Assembly: GCA_964588525.1 (NCBI GenBank) | Contig: CAZPQC010000020.1 | Coordinates: 1 to 40,245 of the forward strand | Length of the DNA: 40,245 nucleotides | DNA from: JAFGQJ01 sp964588525 | GTDB taxonomy: Bacteria > Spirochaetota > Spirochaetia > SZUA-6 > DRHE01 | Reading direction: 5' to 3' | Made by a program: the position numbers and the translations under genes | Shown here: positions 8,325 to 15,749 of the stretch, in pieces | Position numbering within the stretch: position 1 is the stretch's first letter | Layout of the letters: each line of letters starts with the position of its first letter | Notes under the pieces: model-generated | What the model was told of the DNA's origin: nothing | What the model saw: the letters and a program-made list of their open reading frames with translations, nothing else | Databases searched by the model: none

Positions 8325-9566
8325 CTACACCGCTCCCGCGGTCTTCAGAATGCAGTGCAGGAGCACATTGCCTCCGGCCTCGCAGTCTTTCCACGTGGTT
8401 TTTTCCACCTCCACGTGGCTGCGACCGCCGATCGAAGGAACGAAGATCATAGCCGTGGGGCAGATCTGGTTCATGTAGCTGGCGTCATGTCCGGCTCCGC
8501 TGACCATGTGCAGGTACGAATAGCCCAGCTCCTTGGCGCTGTCCATGACCATCTGGACCAGCTTCTGGTCGAAGGGCGCGTGCTCGACGCGCCAGGTCTC
8601 TTCGATGCGGATCGGACAGCCCCGCCTCCCCGCTATCTCCTTGAAGTCTTTCTTGACCAGCTCCCAGGCCTTCAGGGCATGCTGATCATCCCAGGAGCGG
8701 ATATCCACGGTGAAGTGCACCTTGTCGGGGATGATGTTGCGGGAGTTTGGGTAGTTCTGGATCTCTCCCACGGTGGCCACCATGTTTCCGCCCATGCGGT
8801 CGGGCAGCTCGTTTACCTTGAGGATCATCTCCGCAGCGGCGCAGAGGGCGTCGTGGCGACCCTCCATCGGAGTCGGTCCGACCTGGTTGGCCTCCCCCTC
8901 CAGGTAGATATCGTACCAGTGCAGACAGAGGATCCCCTTGGGGGCGCCGATAGTCTTTTTCTCCCTTTCGAGCATCGGTCCCTGCTCGATGTGGTACTCG
9001 AAGTAGGCATGGACAGGCCACTTCTTGGCCGGCGCTTTGCCCCTGTAGCCGATACGCTCCAGCTCCTCCCCCTGCTTCTTGCCGTTGATGTCGGTGCGGG
9101 CGTAGGCCCAGTCCCGCTTCAATGCACCGGCCCATACCCCGGAGGCGACCATGGCGGGGGCGAAGCGGGAGCCCTCCTCGTTGGTCCAGTCCACGACGAC
9201 CACCGGATGCTCGGTTTCGACCTTGTTCTCGTGGAGTGTCCTCATCACTTCGAGAGCGCCCATCACGCCGAGGATGCCGTCGAAGCGCCCGCCCTTGGGC
9301 TGGCTGTCGATGTGGGAACCGGTCATCACCGGGGGCAGATCGTTGTTCTTCCCCGGTCGGCGGCCGAAGATGTTCCCCATCTCGTCGACGGTGATCTCCA
9401 GATTCATCTCCTTGAGCCATTTCACGAACAGATCCCGGGCCCGCTTATCCTGGTCCGACAGGGCCAGCCGGGTCACACCGCCGCCGGGAGTCCCGCCGAT
9501 CTTCGCCATCTCCTCCAGGGTTGATTGCAGCCGTTTGCCGTTTATCCTCAGCTTGACGCTACCCAT
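8325..9566 (-). CDS. M20-family Zn-dependent hydrolase (N-carbamoyl-L-amino-acid hydrolase / allantoate amidohydrolase type)
   Basis: A 413-residue amidase of the hydantoinase/carbamoylase branch of M20, which releases amino acids from N-carbamoyl or related ureido compounds. Metal-site residues are clear: TGSHIDSQP (His85), GGRFDGILG (Asp96), WTNEEGSRF (Glu130/131), YHIEQGP (His192) and a late GGRSHVEVE His. The usual HAG of the dimerisation-domain motif is NQVGPTPM here, with Gln228 in the His position; this can affect catalysis or mark a subfamily. Start ATG 9566 is preferred over an in-frame ATG at 9620 because GGAGG lies 5 bases upstream of it. A good promoter lies just upstream. The exact substrate cannot be told from sequence. 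Confidence 0.85.
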   Translation of the reverse strand: MGSVKLRINGKRLQSTLEEMAKIGGTPGGGVTRLALSDQDKRARDLFVKWLKEMNLEITVDEMGNIFGRRPGKNNDLPPVMTGSHIDSQPKGGRFDGILGVMGALEVMRTLHENKVETEHPVVVVDWTNEEGSRFAPAMVASGVWAGALKRDWAYARTDINGKKQGEELERIGYRGKAPAKKWPVHAYFEYHIEQGPMLEREKKTIGAPKGILCLHWYDIYLEGEANQVGPTPMEGRHDALCAAAEMILKVNELPDRMGGNMVATVGEIQNYPNSRNIIPDKVHFTVDIRSWDDQHALKAWELVKKDFKEIAGRRGCPIRIEETWRVEHAPFDQKLVQMVMDSAKELGYSYLHMVSGAGHDASYMNQICPTAMIFVPSIGGRSHVEVEKTTWKDCEAGGNVLLHCILKTAGAV

Positions 9567-9605
9567 AAGAACCTCCAAATAAAAGTCAAAATAGTATTTG
9601 AAATT

Positions 9606-9633
9606 ATTGTAACGGGGCACTGAATAAAGTCAA
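9606..9633 (-). promoter_or_regulatory. Promoter of the M20 hydrolase gene
   Basis: On the minus strand, TTGACT (complement of 9628-9633), a 16-base spacer and TACAAT (complement of 9606-9611), each 5/6 to consensus. The start point near 9599 gives a leader of about 33 bases that contains the GGAGG site. Confidence 0.55.
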
Positions 9634-9683
9634 GCAAGGGGGACGGCCAAACAGCAGGGGGGCCGCTCCGCGTACTTTTTTTC

Positions 9684-9713
9684 TTGACCCTGTTTGTCAG
9701 CAAACAGTACTTT
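9684..9713 (+). promoter_or_regulatory. Candidate tpx promoter with palindrome in the spacer
   Basis: TTGACC at 9684-9689, an 18-base spacer and TACTTT at 9708-9713 (weak -10). The whole spacer is a perfect inverted repeat, CTGTTTG (9690-9696), TCAG, CAAACAG (9701-9707). GTACTTTTT is directly repeated at 9672-9680 and 9707-9715. A regulator binding between -35 and -10 is plausible, but its identity is not suggested by the sequence. Confidence 0.4.
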
Positions 9714-9733
9714 TTGCAGAAAGGAGGCTCGAC

Positions 9734-10237
9734 ATGGCAAAAATTACTGTAGGTGGAAAGCCGGCAAACACCTTTGGGAACCTGCCGGTTGTTGGCGGCA
9801 AGGCACCGGATTTCCTGCTCACCAAGGGCGATTTGGGCGACGTATCGCTGAAGGATTTCCAGGGAAAGAAGAAGATCCTCAACATCGTGACCAGCCTGGA
9901 CACCGGGACTTGCGCCGCCTCGGCGAAGAAATTCGAGGCCGAGGTATCGAGGCTGAGCAACACCGTGGTTCTTACGATCAGTTGCGACCTGCCCTTCGCC
10001 CAGTCCCGTTTCTGTGAGAGCGAAAACGTCTCCAAGGTGATCACCCTGTCCCAGCTGCGCAACCGCAACTTCGGCCGGGACTACGGAGTCGAGTTCGTGG
10101 ACGGTCCGCTGGCCGGTCTGCTGGCCCGCTCCATCGTGGTGCTTGATGAGAGCAACAAGGTGCTGTATACCCAGCAGGTGCCGGAAAACGGCAACGAACC
10201 GGATTACGATCCGGCTCTGAAGGCGGCTCGGGGATAA
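9734..10237 (+). CDS. tpx: Thiol peroxidase Tpx
   Basis: An atypical 2-Cys peroxiredoxin of 167 residues that reduces hydrogen peroxide and alkyl hydroperoxides using thioredoxin. The peroxidatic Cys60 is in SLDTGTCAASAKKF and the resolving Cys94 in PFAQSRFC; both sit where Tpx has them (61 and 95 in E. coli). An extra Cys84 just before DLPFAQ is not in the E. coli protein. The ending NEPDYDPAL is also typical. The AAGGAGG site is 7 bases before ATG 9734. It stands alone on the plus strand and converges with a thioredoxin-like gene at 10254, which together with the SPATA20-type gene makes a small thiol-redox neighbourhood. Confidence 0.93.
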   Translation: MAKITVGGKPANTFGNLPVVGGKAPDFLLTKGDLGDVSLKDFQGKKKILNIVTSLDTGTCAASAKKFEAEVSRLSNTVVLTISCDLPFAQSRFCESENVSKVITLSQLRNRNFGRDYGVEFVDGPLAGLLARSIVVLDESNKVLYTQQVPENGNEPDYDPALKAARG

Positions 10238-10253
10238 CAGCGCCGGCTCTTCC

Positions 10254-10838
10254 TCATCCCACCTTGAAGTAGTCGGGCTCATTGCCCGGCTTCCACTTGA
10301 TGTTGCAGCCCATGCTCGGCTTCTGCTGCGGGCTGATCCGGCCGCCGGCGAGCACCGCCTCCAACGCGGCTCTCAGGTCTTCGCCGCTCAGGGGTTTGTC
10401 GTTGCCCGGGCGGCTGGAATCAATCTGGCCCCGGTACACCAGCCTGCGATCCCGGTCGAACAGAAAGAAATCCGGCGTGCAGGCCGCCTTATAAGCCCGA
10501 GCGACCTGCTGGGTTTGATCGTAGAGGTAGGGAAAGGTATAGCCGTAGGTCTCTGCATCCCGGGCCATGAGCTCGGGGCTGTCCTCGGGATAGGTGTCCA
10601 CGTCGTTGGCGTTGATCGCCACAACAGCCACGCCTTTGGCCTGATACTCCTTGACCAGCTCTACGAGGCTCTCCCGGATGTGTTTGACGTAGGGACAGTG
10701 GTTGCACATGAAAACGACCAACAGGGCCGGGGCGTCCCTGAAATCCGAAATCGATATGGTCTTGCCCTGGATGTCCGGCAGCTGGAACGTCGGCGCTTCG
10801 GTGCCCAGGGGCAACATGATGGATGTGACTGCAGCCAT
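10254..10838 (-). CDS. Thioredoxin-family (peroxiredoxin-like) protein
   Basis: A 194-residue AhpC/TSA-fold protein with FMCNHCPYVKH (Cys45, Cys48) after the first beta strand, the hallmark of a small family of thioredoxin-like proteins annotated as redoxins. The downstream TPDFFLFD contains the cis-Pro region, and GNDKPLSG, ISPQQKPSMGCNIKWK near the end are family features. No signal peptide or lipobox is seen, so it is probably cytosolic. The partner is unknown. It lies 12 bases after the SPATA20-like gene on the same strand, so it is likely the last gene of the gcvH group. Confidence 0.83.
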   Translation of the reverse strand: MAAVTSIMLPLGTEAPTFQLPDIQGKTISISDFRDAPALLVVFMCNHCPYVKHIRESLVELVKEYQAKGVAVVAINANDVDTYPEDSPELMARDAETYGYTFPYLYDQTQQVARAYKAACTPDFFLFDRDRRLVYRGQIDSSRPGNDKPLSGEDLRAALEAVLAGGRISPQQKPSMGCNIKWKPGNEPDYFKVG

Positions 10839-10850
10839 TTTTATTTCTCC

Positions 10851-12926
10851 TTATCTGCCTGTTTCGATTTTGTTTGGACTGCTTTGAAGCAGCCGCAGCA
10901 TTTCATCGCTTTCCGTCACCGGCAGCTCGCAGGCGTAATCCCTGCACACGTACGCCGCAGCCTTGCCGTCGGCGCCTGTCTGAAAGAGGGTGAAGGGGGC
11001 CAGTTCCGCAATCTCCGGCCGCTGTTCCCCCGCCGGCCGGAACAGCACCACCTTGTTCGGTACGAATGCCCGGTGCAGGTCATGAACCATGTCCCGGGTG
11101 TCAGGGGAGGAAAGGTCTCCGGCGATGACAACCTCGAAGGAGGGGCCGATCTGGAAATCCAGGGCGCTCAGCAGAAAGGTGAAGGCCAGCGGGCTGCTTT
11201 CCACGAAGCTCGAGGTGCTGCGAACCAATGCGAGGGCTTTCTCCTCATACTCCGGGTTCTGCAGCATGCGGCCCAGCTTGAGCAGATCGAACAGGGCCAC
11301 GGATCCGGCCGAGGGCAGCGCACCGTCGGTGTCGTTGCGCTGGCGCACCAGCAGCCGCTGCGCTTCAGCGGCGGCGGTGAGGAAGAATCCTCCGCCCTGC
11401 TGATCCCAGAAATCTTCGATGAACATCTCCATCAGCTCTCCGGCCCGCCGCAGGTAGGCGCTGTCGAAGGTGGCCTCGTACAGCTCGGTCAAACCCCAGA
11501 TCAGGTAGGCGTAGTCCTCGGCGTAGGCGGGGATGCCCGCCGCCCCGCCGCGGTAGCGGTGCAGGAGGCGACCCTCCGGGGTACGGAGCCGGTCCCAAAT
11601 GAATCCGGCCGCCCGCTCGGCCGCCTCGAGGTAGGACGGTTCCCGCAGAACCGCACCCGCCCGGGACAGGGCGGCGATCATCAGACCGTTCCAGCTGGTG
11701 AGGATCTTGTCGTCCTTGAAGGGCCGAATCCGCCGGGAGCGGTCCTGCAGCAGCTTCGATCGTACGCTGTCGGACAGTACGGGGACGGCTGACCCGCCGG
11801 GGTGCATGAACAGGATGTTCGTTCCGGACTTCTCTCCGGTTGCCTCCTCCTGGTAGTTTCCCCCGGTCCCCACTTCGTACAGTTTCTCCAACTCGGCCAG
11901 CTCAGCCGGGGCGAGGAGCGAGGACAGCTCCTCGTAGCTCCAGGTGTAGAACTTGCCTTCCTCCCCCTCGCTGTCCGCATCCTCCGCCGAGGCAAATCCT
12001 CCTTCGGGGGCCCGCATGTCCCGCAGAACGTAGGCCACGATCTCTCTCACCGTATCGGCGTAGAACGCCTCTTCCGTTGCCTGGTAGGTTTCCGCGTAGG
12101 CCATGGTCAGCAGGGCCTGGTCGTAGAGCATCTTCTCGAAATGGGGCACCCGCCAGCGGGCGTCGGTGGAGTAGCGATGAAAACCGTAGCCCAGGTGATC
12201 GAAGATACCGCCCCGGCGCATCTCCGTCAGGGTCTTCTCCACCATCCGGAGTGCGGGCTCCTCTCCGCTGCGCAGCCAGTAGCGCAGGAGAAAGAGGAGA
12301 TTGTGGGGACTGGGGAACTTGGGGGCGGAACCGAAACCGCCGTTTTGCGTGTCAAACTGCTGCGAGAGCTCGCCGTAGGCCCGCTTGAGAACGGACTCGT
12401 CCAAGGGAGGACCGCCGGTCCGGCTTTGGGATGCGCTCTGCAGGGCTTGGAGGATCGATTCGCTCGAGGTGCTGACCTCCTCCCGGCGGGTATTCCAAAC
12501 CTCCGCGACCTTGGGGATCAGCTCCAGCATGCCCGGGCGCCCGTAGCGGCTCTCCTTGGGGATGTAGGTCGTGGCAAAGAAGGGTCTCTGGTCCGGACCC
12601 ATAATGATTGTAAGCGGCCACCCCCCCCGGCCGGTCAGCAGCTGCGCCACGGTCATGTACAGCCCGTCGATATCCGGACGCTCCTCCCGGTCCACCTTGA
12701 TGTTGATGAAGGTCTGATTCATCAGGCCGGCCACCTCCGGGTCCTCGAAGGATTCGTGCTCCATGACGTGGCACCAGTGGCAGGTGGCGTATCCGATGGA
12801 CAGGAAGATCGGCTTGTCCTGCTCTTCGGCAATTCGGAAAGCCTCCTCGCACCATGGATACCACTCCACCGGGTTGTCGGCGTGCTGCAGCAGATAGGGG
12901 CTTCGTTCATTCTGAAGACGGTTCAT
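10851..12926 (-). CDS. Thioredoxin-domain protein of the SPATA20 / YyaL (DUF255) family
   Basis: A 691-residue protein of the DUF255/SPATA20 family. The N-terminus NRLQNERSPYLLQHADNPVEW and the thioredoxin-like site ATCHWCHVME (Cys49, Cys52) are diagnostic. INIKVDREERPDIDGLYM follows. From about residue 200 the protein has the alpha/alpha six-hairpin barrel seen in glycosidases and epimerases (YGFHRYSTDARWRVPHFEKMLYDQA). No biochemical role is firmly known. The open frame extends 31 codons upstream to 13019, into the preceding gene. The start at ATG 12926 is chosen because homology begins there, although the Shine-Dalgarno is weak. It lies 34 bases after the E1-like gene and 12 before the thioredoxin-like gene. 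Confidence 0.88.
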   Translation of the reverse strand: MNRLQNERSPYLLQHADNPVEWYPWCEEAFRIAEEQDKPIFLSIGYATCHWCHVMEHESFEDPEVAGLMNQTFINIKVDREERPDIDGLYMTVAQLLTGRGGWPLTIIMGPDQRPFFATTYIPKESRYGRPGMLELIPKVAEVWNTRREEVSTSSESILQALQSASQSRTGGPPLDESVLKRAYGELSQQFDTQNGGFGSAPKFPSPHNLLFLLRYWLRSGEEPALRMVEKTLTEMRRGGIFDHLGYGFHRYSTDARWRVPHFEKMLYDQALLTMAYAETYQATEEAFYADTVREIVAYVLRDMRAPEGGFASAEDADSEGEEGKFYTWSYEELSSLLAPAELAELEKLYEVGTGGNYQEEATGEKSGTNILFMHPGGSAVPVLSDSVRSKLLQDRSRRIRPFKDDKILTSWNGLMIAALSRAGAVLREPSYLEAAERAAGFIWDRLRTPEGRLLHRYRGGAAGIPAYAEDYAYLIWGLTELYEATFDSAYLRRAGELMEMFIEDFWDQQGGGFFLTAAAEAQRLLVRQRNDTDGALPSAGSVALFDLLKLGRMLQNPEYEEKALALVRSTSSFVESSPLAFTFLLSALDFQIGPSFEVVIAGDLSSPDTRDMVHDLHRAFVPNKVVLFRPAGEQRPEIAELAPFTLFQTGADGKAAAYVCRDYACELPVTESDEMLRLLQSSPNKIETGR

Positions 12927-12960
12927 GCTTCTACTAAGAAAATAATTATGAGCGGAAAAG

Positions 12961-13746
12961 TCAAATAGAGCGTGCCGGGCCGCCTTTGGAGCCGCCCTTG
13001 TGGCCTCCCCTGGAGCCACAGACCCGGCATTCCGGGTCCTTGTCGAAGCTGACCTCCTGGACCTGCATGGTCTCCCCGTCGAAGAACAGCAGGCGACCTT
13101 TCAGTAGTTCTCCGATTCCGGTTAGATACTTCAGAGCTTCCAGCGCCTCCAGGCAGCCGACTGCGCCCGCGGTTGCGCCGAGAATGGGAACGATCTCCGG
13201 CGGCGGCGCATCAGCCACCAGGCAGGCCAGGCAGGCGGTCTGGGGGGGATGGATAAAGGCGATCTGGCCGCAGAAGCCGTTAACCCCGGCGTGAACCAGG
13301 GGAAGGCCGGTTTTCACGGCGTGATCGTTCAGGATGTAACGGGTCTGGAAGTTGTCCAGACAATCGATCACCAACCGGGCTTCCCCGATCAGGGACCCGA
13401 CATTCTCCCCGCTGATCGTGTCGGTCAGGGGGATGACCTGCACCGCGGGATTGAGCGCCTTCAACGCTTTGACGGCGGAGAGGGCTTTGTTTTCCCCGAT
13501 CCGATCCATTCCGTGAAGTATCTGGCGGTTGAGGTTGGACAGCTCCACCTCCCCGGAATCGCAGATCCTCAAGGCGCCCACGCCGGCGGCGGCCAGGTAA
13601 AAGGCGACCGGGCCGCCCAACCCTCCGGCCCCGGCGATGAACACGCAGCTTTCCTTGAGCGCTCTTTGGGCCTCCCCGCCCCAGGAAGGCAGGATCATCT
13701 GGCGATGGTAGCGCCGGCTCTCTTCGGGGGTGAGGGATGCGGCCAT
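12961..13746 (-). CDS. ThiF/MoeB/HesA-family E1-like adenylyltransferase
   Basis: About 261 residues. These enzymes adenylate the C-terminal Gly of a ubiquitin-like sulfur carrier (ThiS, MoaD). Numbered from the alternative GTG, the ATP site IAGAGGLGG (38-46), the SNLNRQ arm (71-76), Lys88 and VIDCLDNF (128-135) are intact. Two CxxC pairs, Cys173/Cys176 and Cys241/Cys244, form the structural zinc site. The tail is a Gly/Lys-rich GGHKGGSKGG, unusual for the family. There is no rhodanese domain and no ThiS/MoaD-like gene anywhere in the window. ATG 13746 overlaps the gcvH stop by one base; a GTG at 13749 is an alternative start. Tight coupling to gcvH is the notable point. Confidence 0.85.
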   Translation of the reverse strand: MAASLTPEESRRYHRQMILPSWGGEAQRALKESCVFIAGAGGLGGPVAFYLAAAGVGALRICDSGEVELSNLNRQILHGMDRIGENKALSAVKALKALNPAVQVIPLTDTISGENVGSLIGEARLVIDCLDNFQTRYILNDHAVKTGLPLVHAGVNGFCGQIAFIHPPQTACLACLVADAPPPEIVPILGATAGAVGCLEALEALKYLTGIGELLKGRLLFFDGETMQVQEVSFDKDPECRVCGSRGGHKGGSKGGPARSI

Positions 13747-14123
13747 CACGACTCGAGAAATTTCTTGTACGCCGCCGTGTCCATCAGGCCTTCGGCTTCT
13801 TTCGGGTTGTCCATATGGAGGGTGAAGATCCAGCCGGCCCCCAGGGGATCCTCATTGACGATCTCCGGTTCATCCCGCAGCCGGGTGTTGATCGAATGGA
13901 TTTCACCGCTGAGCGGGCAGGGCAGATCGTTCGTGGATTTCACGGATTCGATTGTGCAGATGATATCCCCCTTTTGTACCTTTTTGCCGGTTTCCGGAAG
14001 ATCGACATACACGATCTCCTCGAGCTCCTTCTGGGCATGATCCGTGATGCCGAATCTGGCGTTGGCCCCTTCGATGTGCACCCAGAGATGCTCTTCGGTG
14101 TACTTCAGTTCTTCCTCGTTCAT
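13746..14123 (-). CDS. gcvH: Glycine cleavage system H protein (lipoyl carrier)
   Basis: A 125-residue lipoyl-domain protein. The lipoylation site is Lys62 in IESVKSTND, exactly the GcvH motif. KYTEEHLWV at the start and FGITDHAQKEL, IVYVDLP are standard GcvH. In glycine cleavage it shuttles the aminomethyl group between P, T and L proteins, but no gcvT or gcvP is in the window. GAAGGAG sits about 7 bases before ATG 14123. It is the first gene of a minus-strand group, with its TGA overlapping the start of the E1-like gene. It may serve glycine cleavage with genes elsewhere, or act as a dedicated carrier for lipoyl or sulfur transfer; the context does not decide. Confidence 0.9.
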   Translation of the reverse strand: MNEEELKYTEEHLWVHIEGANARFGITDHAQKELEEIVYVDLPETGKKVQKGDIICTIESVKSTNDLPCPLSGEIHSINTRLRDEPEIVNEDPLGAGWIFTLHMDNPKEAEGLMDTAAYKKFLES

Positions 14124-14237
14124 AATCCGCTCCTTCTCCGTGGTGTCCTAAAGGAAAGCCTAAAACAAATAGTTCCGGTTGGCAAGAAAATCTCAACTCC
14201 CCTGCGGTTTTGCCTTTCGCCTGTACAGATAGTATTC

Positions 14238-14243
14238 TATAAT
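14238..14243 (+). promoter_or_regulatory. Perfect -10 box for the PDH operon
   Basis: TATAAT at 14238-14243, but the sequence 17 bases upstream (TTTCGC) is a poor -35, suggesting activator dependence. CTGTACAG, an 8-base palindrome, lies at 14221-14228 in the spacer. The start near 14250 gives a leader of about 65 bases before the flavin-fold gene. Confidence 0.45.
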
Positions 14244-14315
14244 AGTAAGTTAACAACCGAGTATTTCAGCCACGTTCTCAAAAGTTTACAATACAAGCGG
14301 GGAGGACAGAAGCCC

Positions 14316-14768
14316 ATGACCAAGCAGGAGATACTCAACACCCTCGAGATGATTCTCAATGAAGCCCACACGGCGGTGCTGGCCACGACGGATCAGGAGA
14401 GTAGACCCCACATCCGCTGGATGACCCCGGCGCTGCTGCGTGGCCGGACCGGTGCCGTCTACGCGGTCACCTCACCCCGCTTCGGGAAGATCGTTCAACT
14501 GGAGGCGCATCCGGAGGTCGAGTGGATGTTCCAGACTCCGGTCCTGGATACGGTCGTCACCGTACGCGGCCGGATCAACATCGTGGACAATCCCTCGATC
14601 CTCTCGGAGGTCCTGGAGAATCTGGGACCGTTCATGCGTTCCTTTTGGAAGCTCAAAGGGGACGAGAGGGATGTGGTCGTTCTGGAGACGATCATAGACG
14701 AGGCGATTTACTACAAGCCTATGAAGGGCGTGAAGGAAGTGGTAGGCGATTGGAGAAAGGGTAGCTGA
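14316..14768 (+). CDS. Pyridoxamine-5'-phosphate-oxidase-fold protein
   Basis: A 150-residue split-barrel protein of the general-stress/PNPOx-like type. Features are TAVLATTDQESRPHIRWM (FMN-site region), AVYAVTSPRFGKIVQLEAHP and TVVTVRGRINIVDNP. It probably binds FMN, F420 or haem. PdxH activity is not expected, because true PdxH is longer and has a conserved C-terminal block. ATG 14316 follows GGGAGGA at about 14300-14305; the open frame extending upstream has no homology. Its stop is one base before the PDH E1-alpha start, so it is likely first in the PDH operon, an unusual partner for that complex. Confidence 0.75.
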   Translation: MTKQEILNTLEMILNEAHTAVLATTDQESRPHIRWMTPALLRGRTGAVYAVTSPRFGKIVQLEAHPEVEWMFQTPVLDTVVTVRGRINIVDNPSILSEVLENLGPFMRSFWKLKGDERDVVVLETIIDEAIYYKPMKGVKEVVGDWRKGS

Positions 14769-14769
14769 C

Positions 14770-15735
14770 ATGGGAAAGAGCGAAAAGGCCTTCCGCACCG
14801 AGTTGCTGCGGCAGATGCTGCTGATCCGCCGGATGGAGGAGAAATCGGCCCAGATGTACGGTCTGCGCAAGATAGGAGGGTTCTGCCATCTCTACATCGG
14901 CCAGGAAGCGGTGGCTGTCGGAGCGGTGGCGGCGCTGGACCTCGAACATGATTACGTGCTCACCGCTTACCGGGACCACGGGCACGCTCTGGCCTGCGGC
15001 ATTGATCCCAACGCCGTGATGGCCGAGCTATACGGCAAAGTCACGGGCTGCTCCAGAGGCAAGGGCGGTTCCATGCACATGTTCGCTGCGGAGAAGCACA
15101 TGCTCGGGGGAAACGGCATCGTCGGAGCGCACATCCCGGTAGCGACCGGGGTGGCCCTGAAGATCAAGTACAAGAAGGAGAGCGGCGCTGTGCTCTGCTT
15201 CTTCGGCGACGGTGCGATCCATCAGGGCTCGTTTCACGAAAGCCTCAACCTGGCCAAGATATGGAATCTGCCGATCGTCTACATCTGCGAGAACAACCAC
15301 TACGGCATGGGAACGGACTTCCGCCGGGTTTCCTCGGTCACCGATTTCTCGAAGATGGGTGTGTCCTACGACATTCCCGGATCCCAGATGGACGGCATGG
15401 ATGTGCTGAAGGTTCATGCGGCCGTGAAAGAAGCGGCGGAGCGGGCCAGGAAAGAGCATCAGCCGAGTTTCATAGAAGCGGTTACCTACCGCTACAAGGG
15501 TCACTCGATGAGCGACCCCGCCACCTACCGGACGAAGGAGGAGCTGGCGGAGTACAAGAACCAGGATCCGATCCTGATATTGAAGGCAAAGCTGATCGCT
15601 GCCAAACAGATCAGCAACGAGGAGTTCGACAAGATCGACGCCGAATGCAAACAGATCAGCAACGATGCCGCCCAATTTGCGGAAGACAGCCCGCAGCCGG
15701 CGGTGGAAACGCTGTACCAAGACGTGCTGGTGTGA
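14770..15735 (+). CDS. pdhA: Pyruvate dehydrogenase-type E1 component, alpha subunit
   Basis: A 321-residue thiamin-diphosphate enzyme subunit that decarboxylates a 2-oxo acid and, with the beta subunit, passes the acyl group to E2. The ThDP motif runs from GDGAIHQGSFHES (146 on) to the ICENN near 175. YIGQEAVAVG, AYRDHGHAL, SRGKGGSMHM and KGHSMSDPATYR (phosphorylation-loop region) are typical of PdhA/AcoA. Pyruvate is the likeliest substrate because the full E1ab-E2-E3 set is present without branched-chain genes. Acetoin dehydrogenase (AcoABCL) is a close alternative. It starts one base after the flavin-fold gene and is followed by E1-beta after 14 bases. Confidence 0.9.
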   Translation: MGKSEKAFRTELLRQMLLIRRMEEKSAQMYGLRKIGGFCHLYIGQEAVAVGAVAALDLEHDYVLTAYRDHGHALACGIDPNAVMAELYGKVTGCSRGKGGSMHMFAAEKHMLGGNGIVGAHIPVATGVALKIKYKKESGAVLCFFGDGAIHQGSFHESLNLAKIWNLPIVYICENNHYGMGTDFRRVSSVTDFSKMGVSYDIPGSQMDGMDVLKVHAAVKEAAERARKEHQPSFIEAVTYRYKGHSMSDPATYRTKEELAEYKNQDPILILKAKLIAAKQISNEEFDKIDAECKQISNDAAQFAEDSPQPAVETLYQDVLV

Positions 15736-15749
15736 GGGAGGAACAGCTT

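Noticed and set aside
8298..8325. Direct repeat CGGTGGTGCCCC, 16 bases apart, by the end of the M20 gene
   Set aside because: Only two short GC-rich copies at the gene's 3' end; no pattern beyond that, so not listed as an element.
11802..12968. A 388-codon plus-strand open frame opposite the SPATA20-like gene
   Set aside because: Antisense shadow, composition typical of the complement of GC-rich coding DNA.
13737..14315. Upstream extension of the flavin-fold gene frame over gcvH
   Set aside because: It is antisense to gcvH; homology and GGGAGGA both point to ATG 14316.
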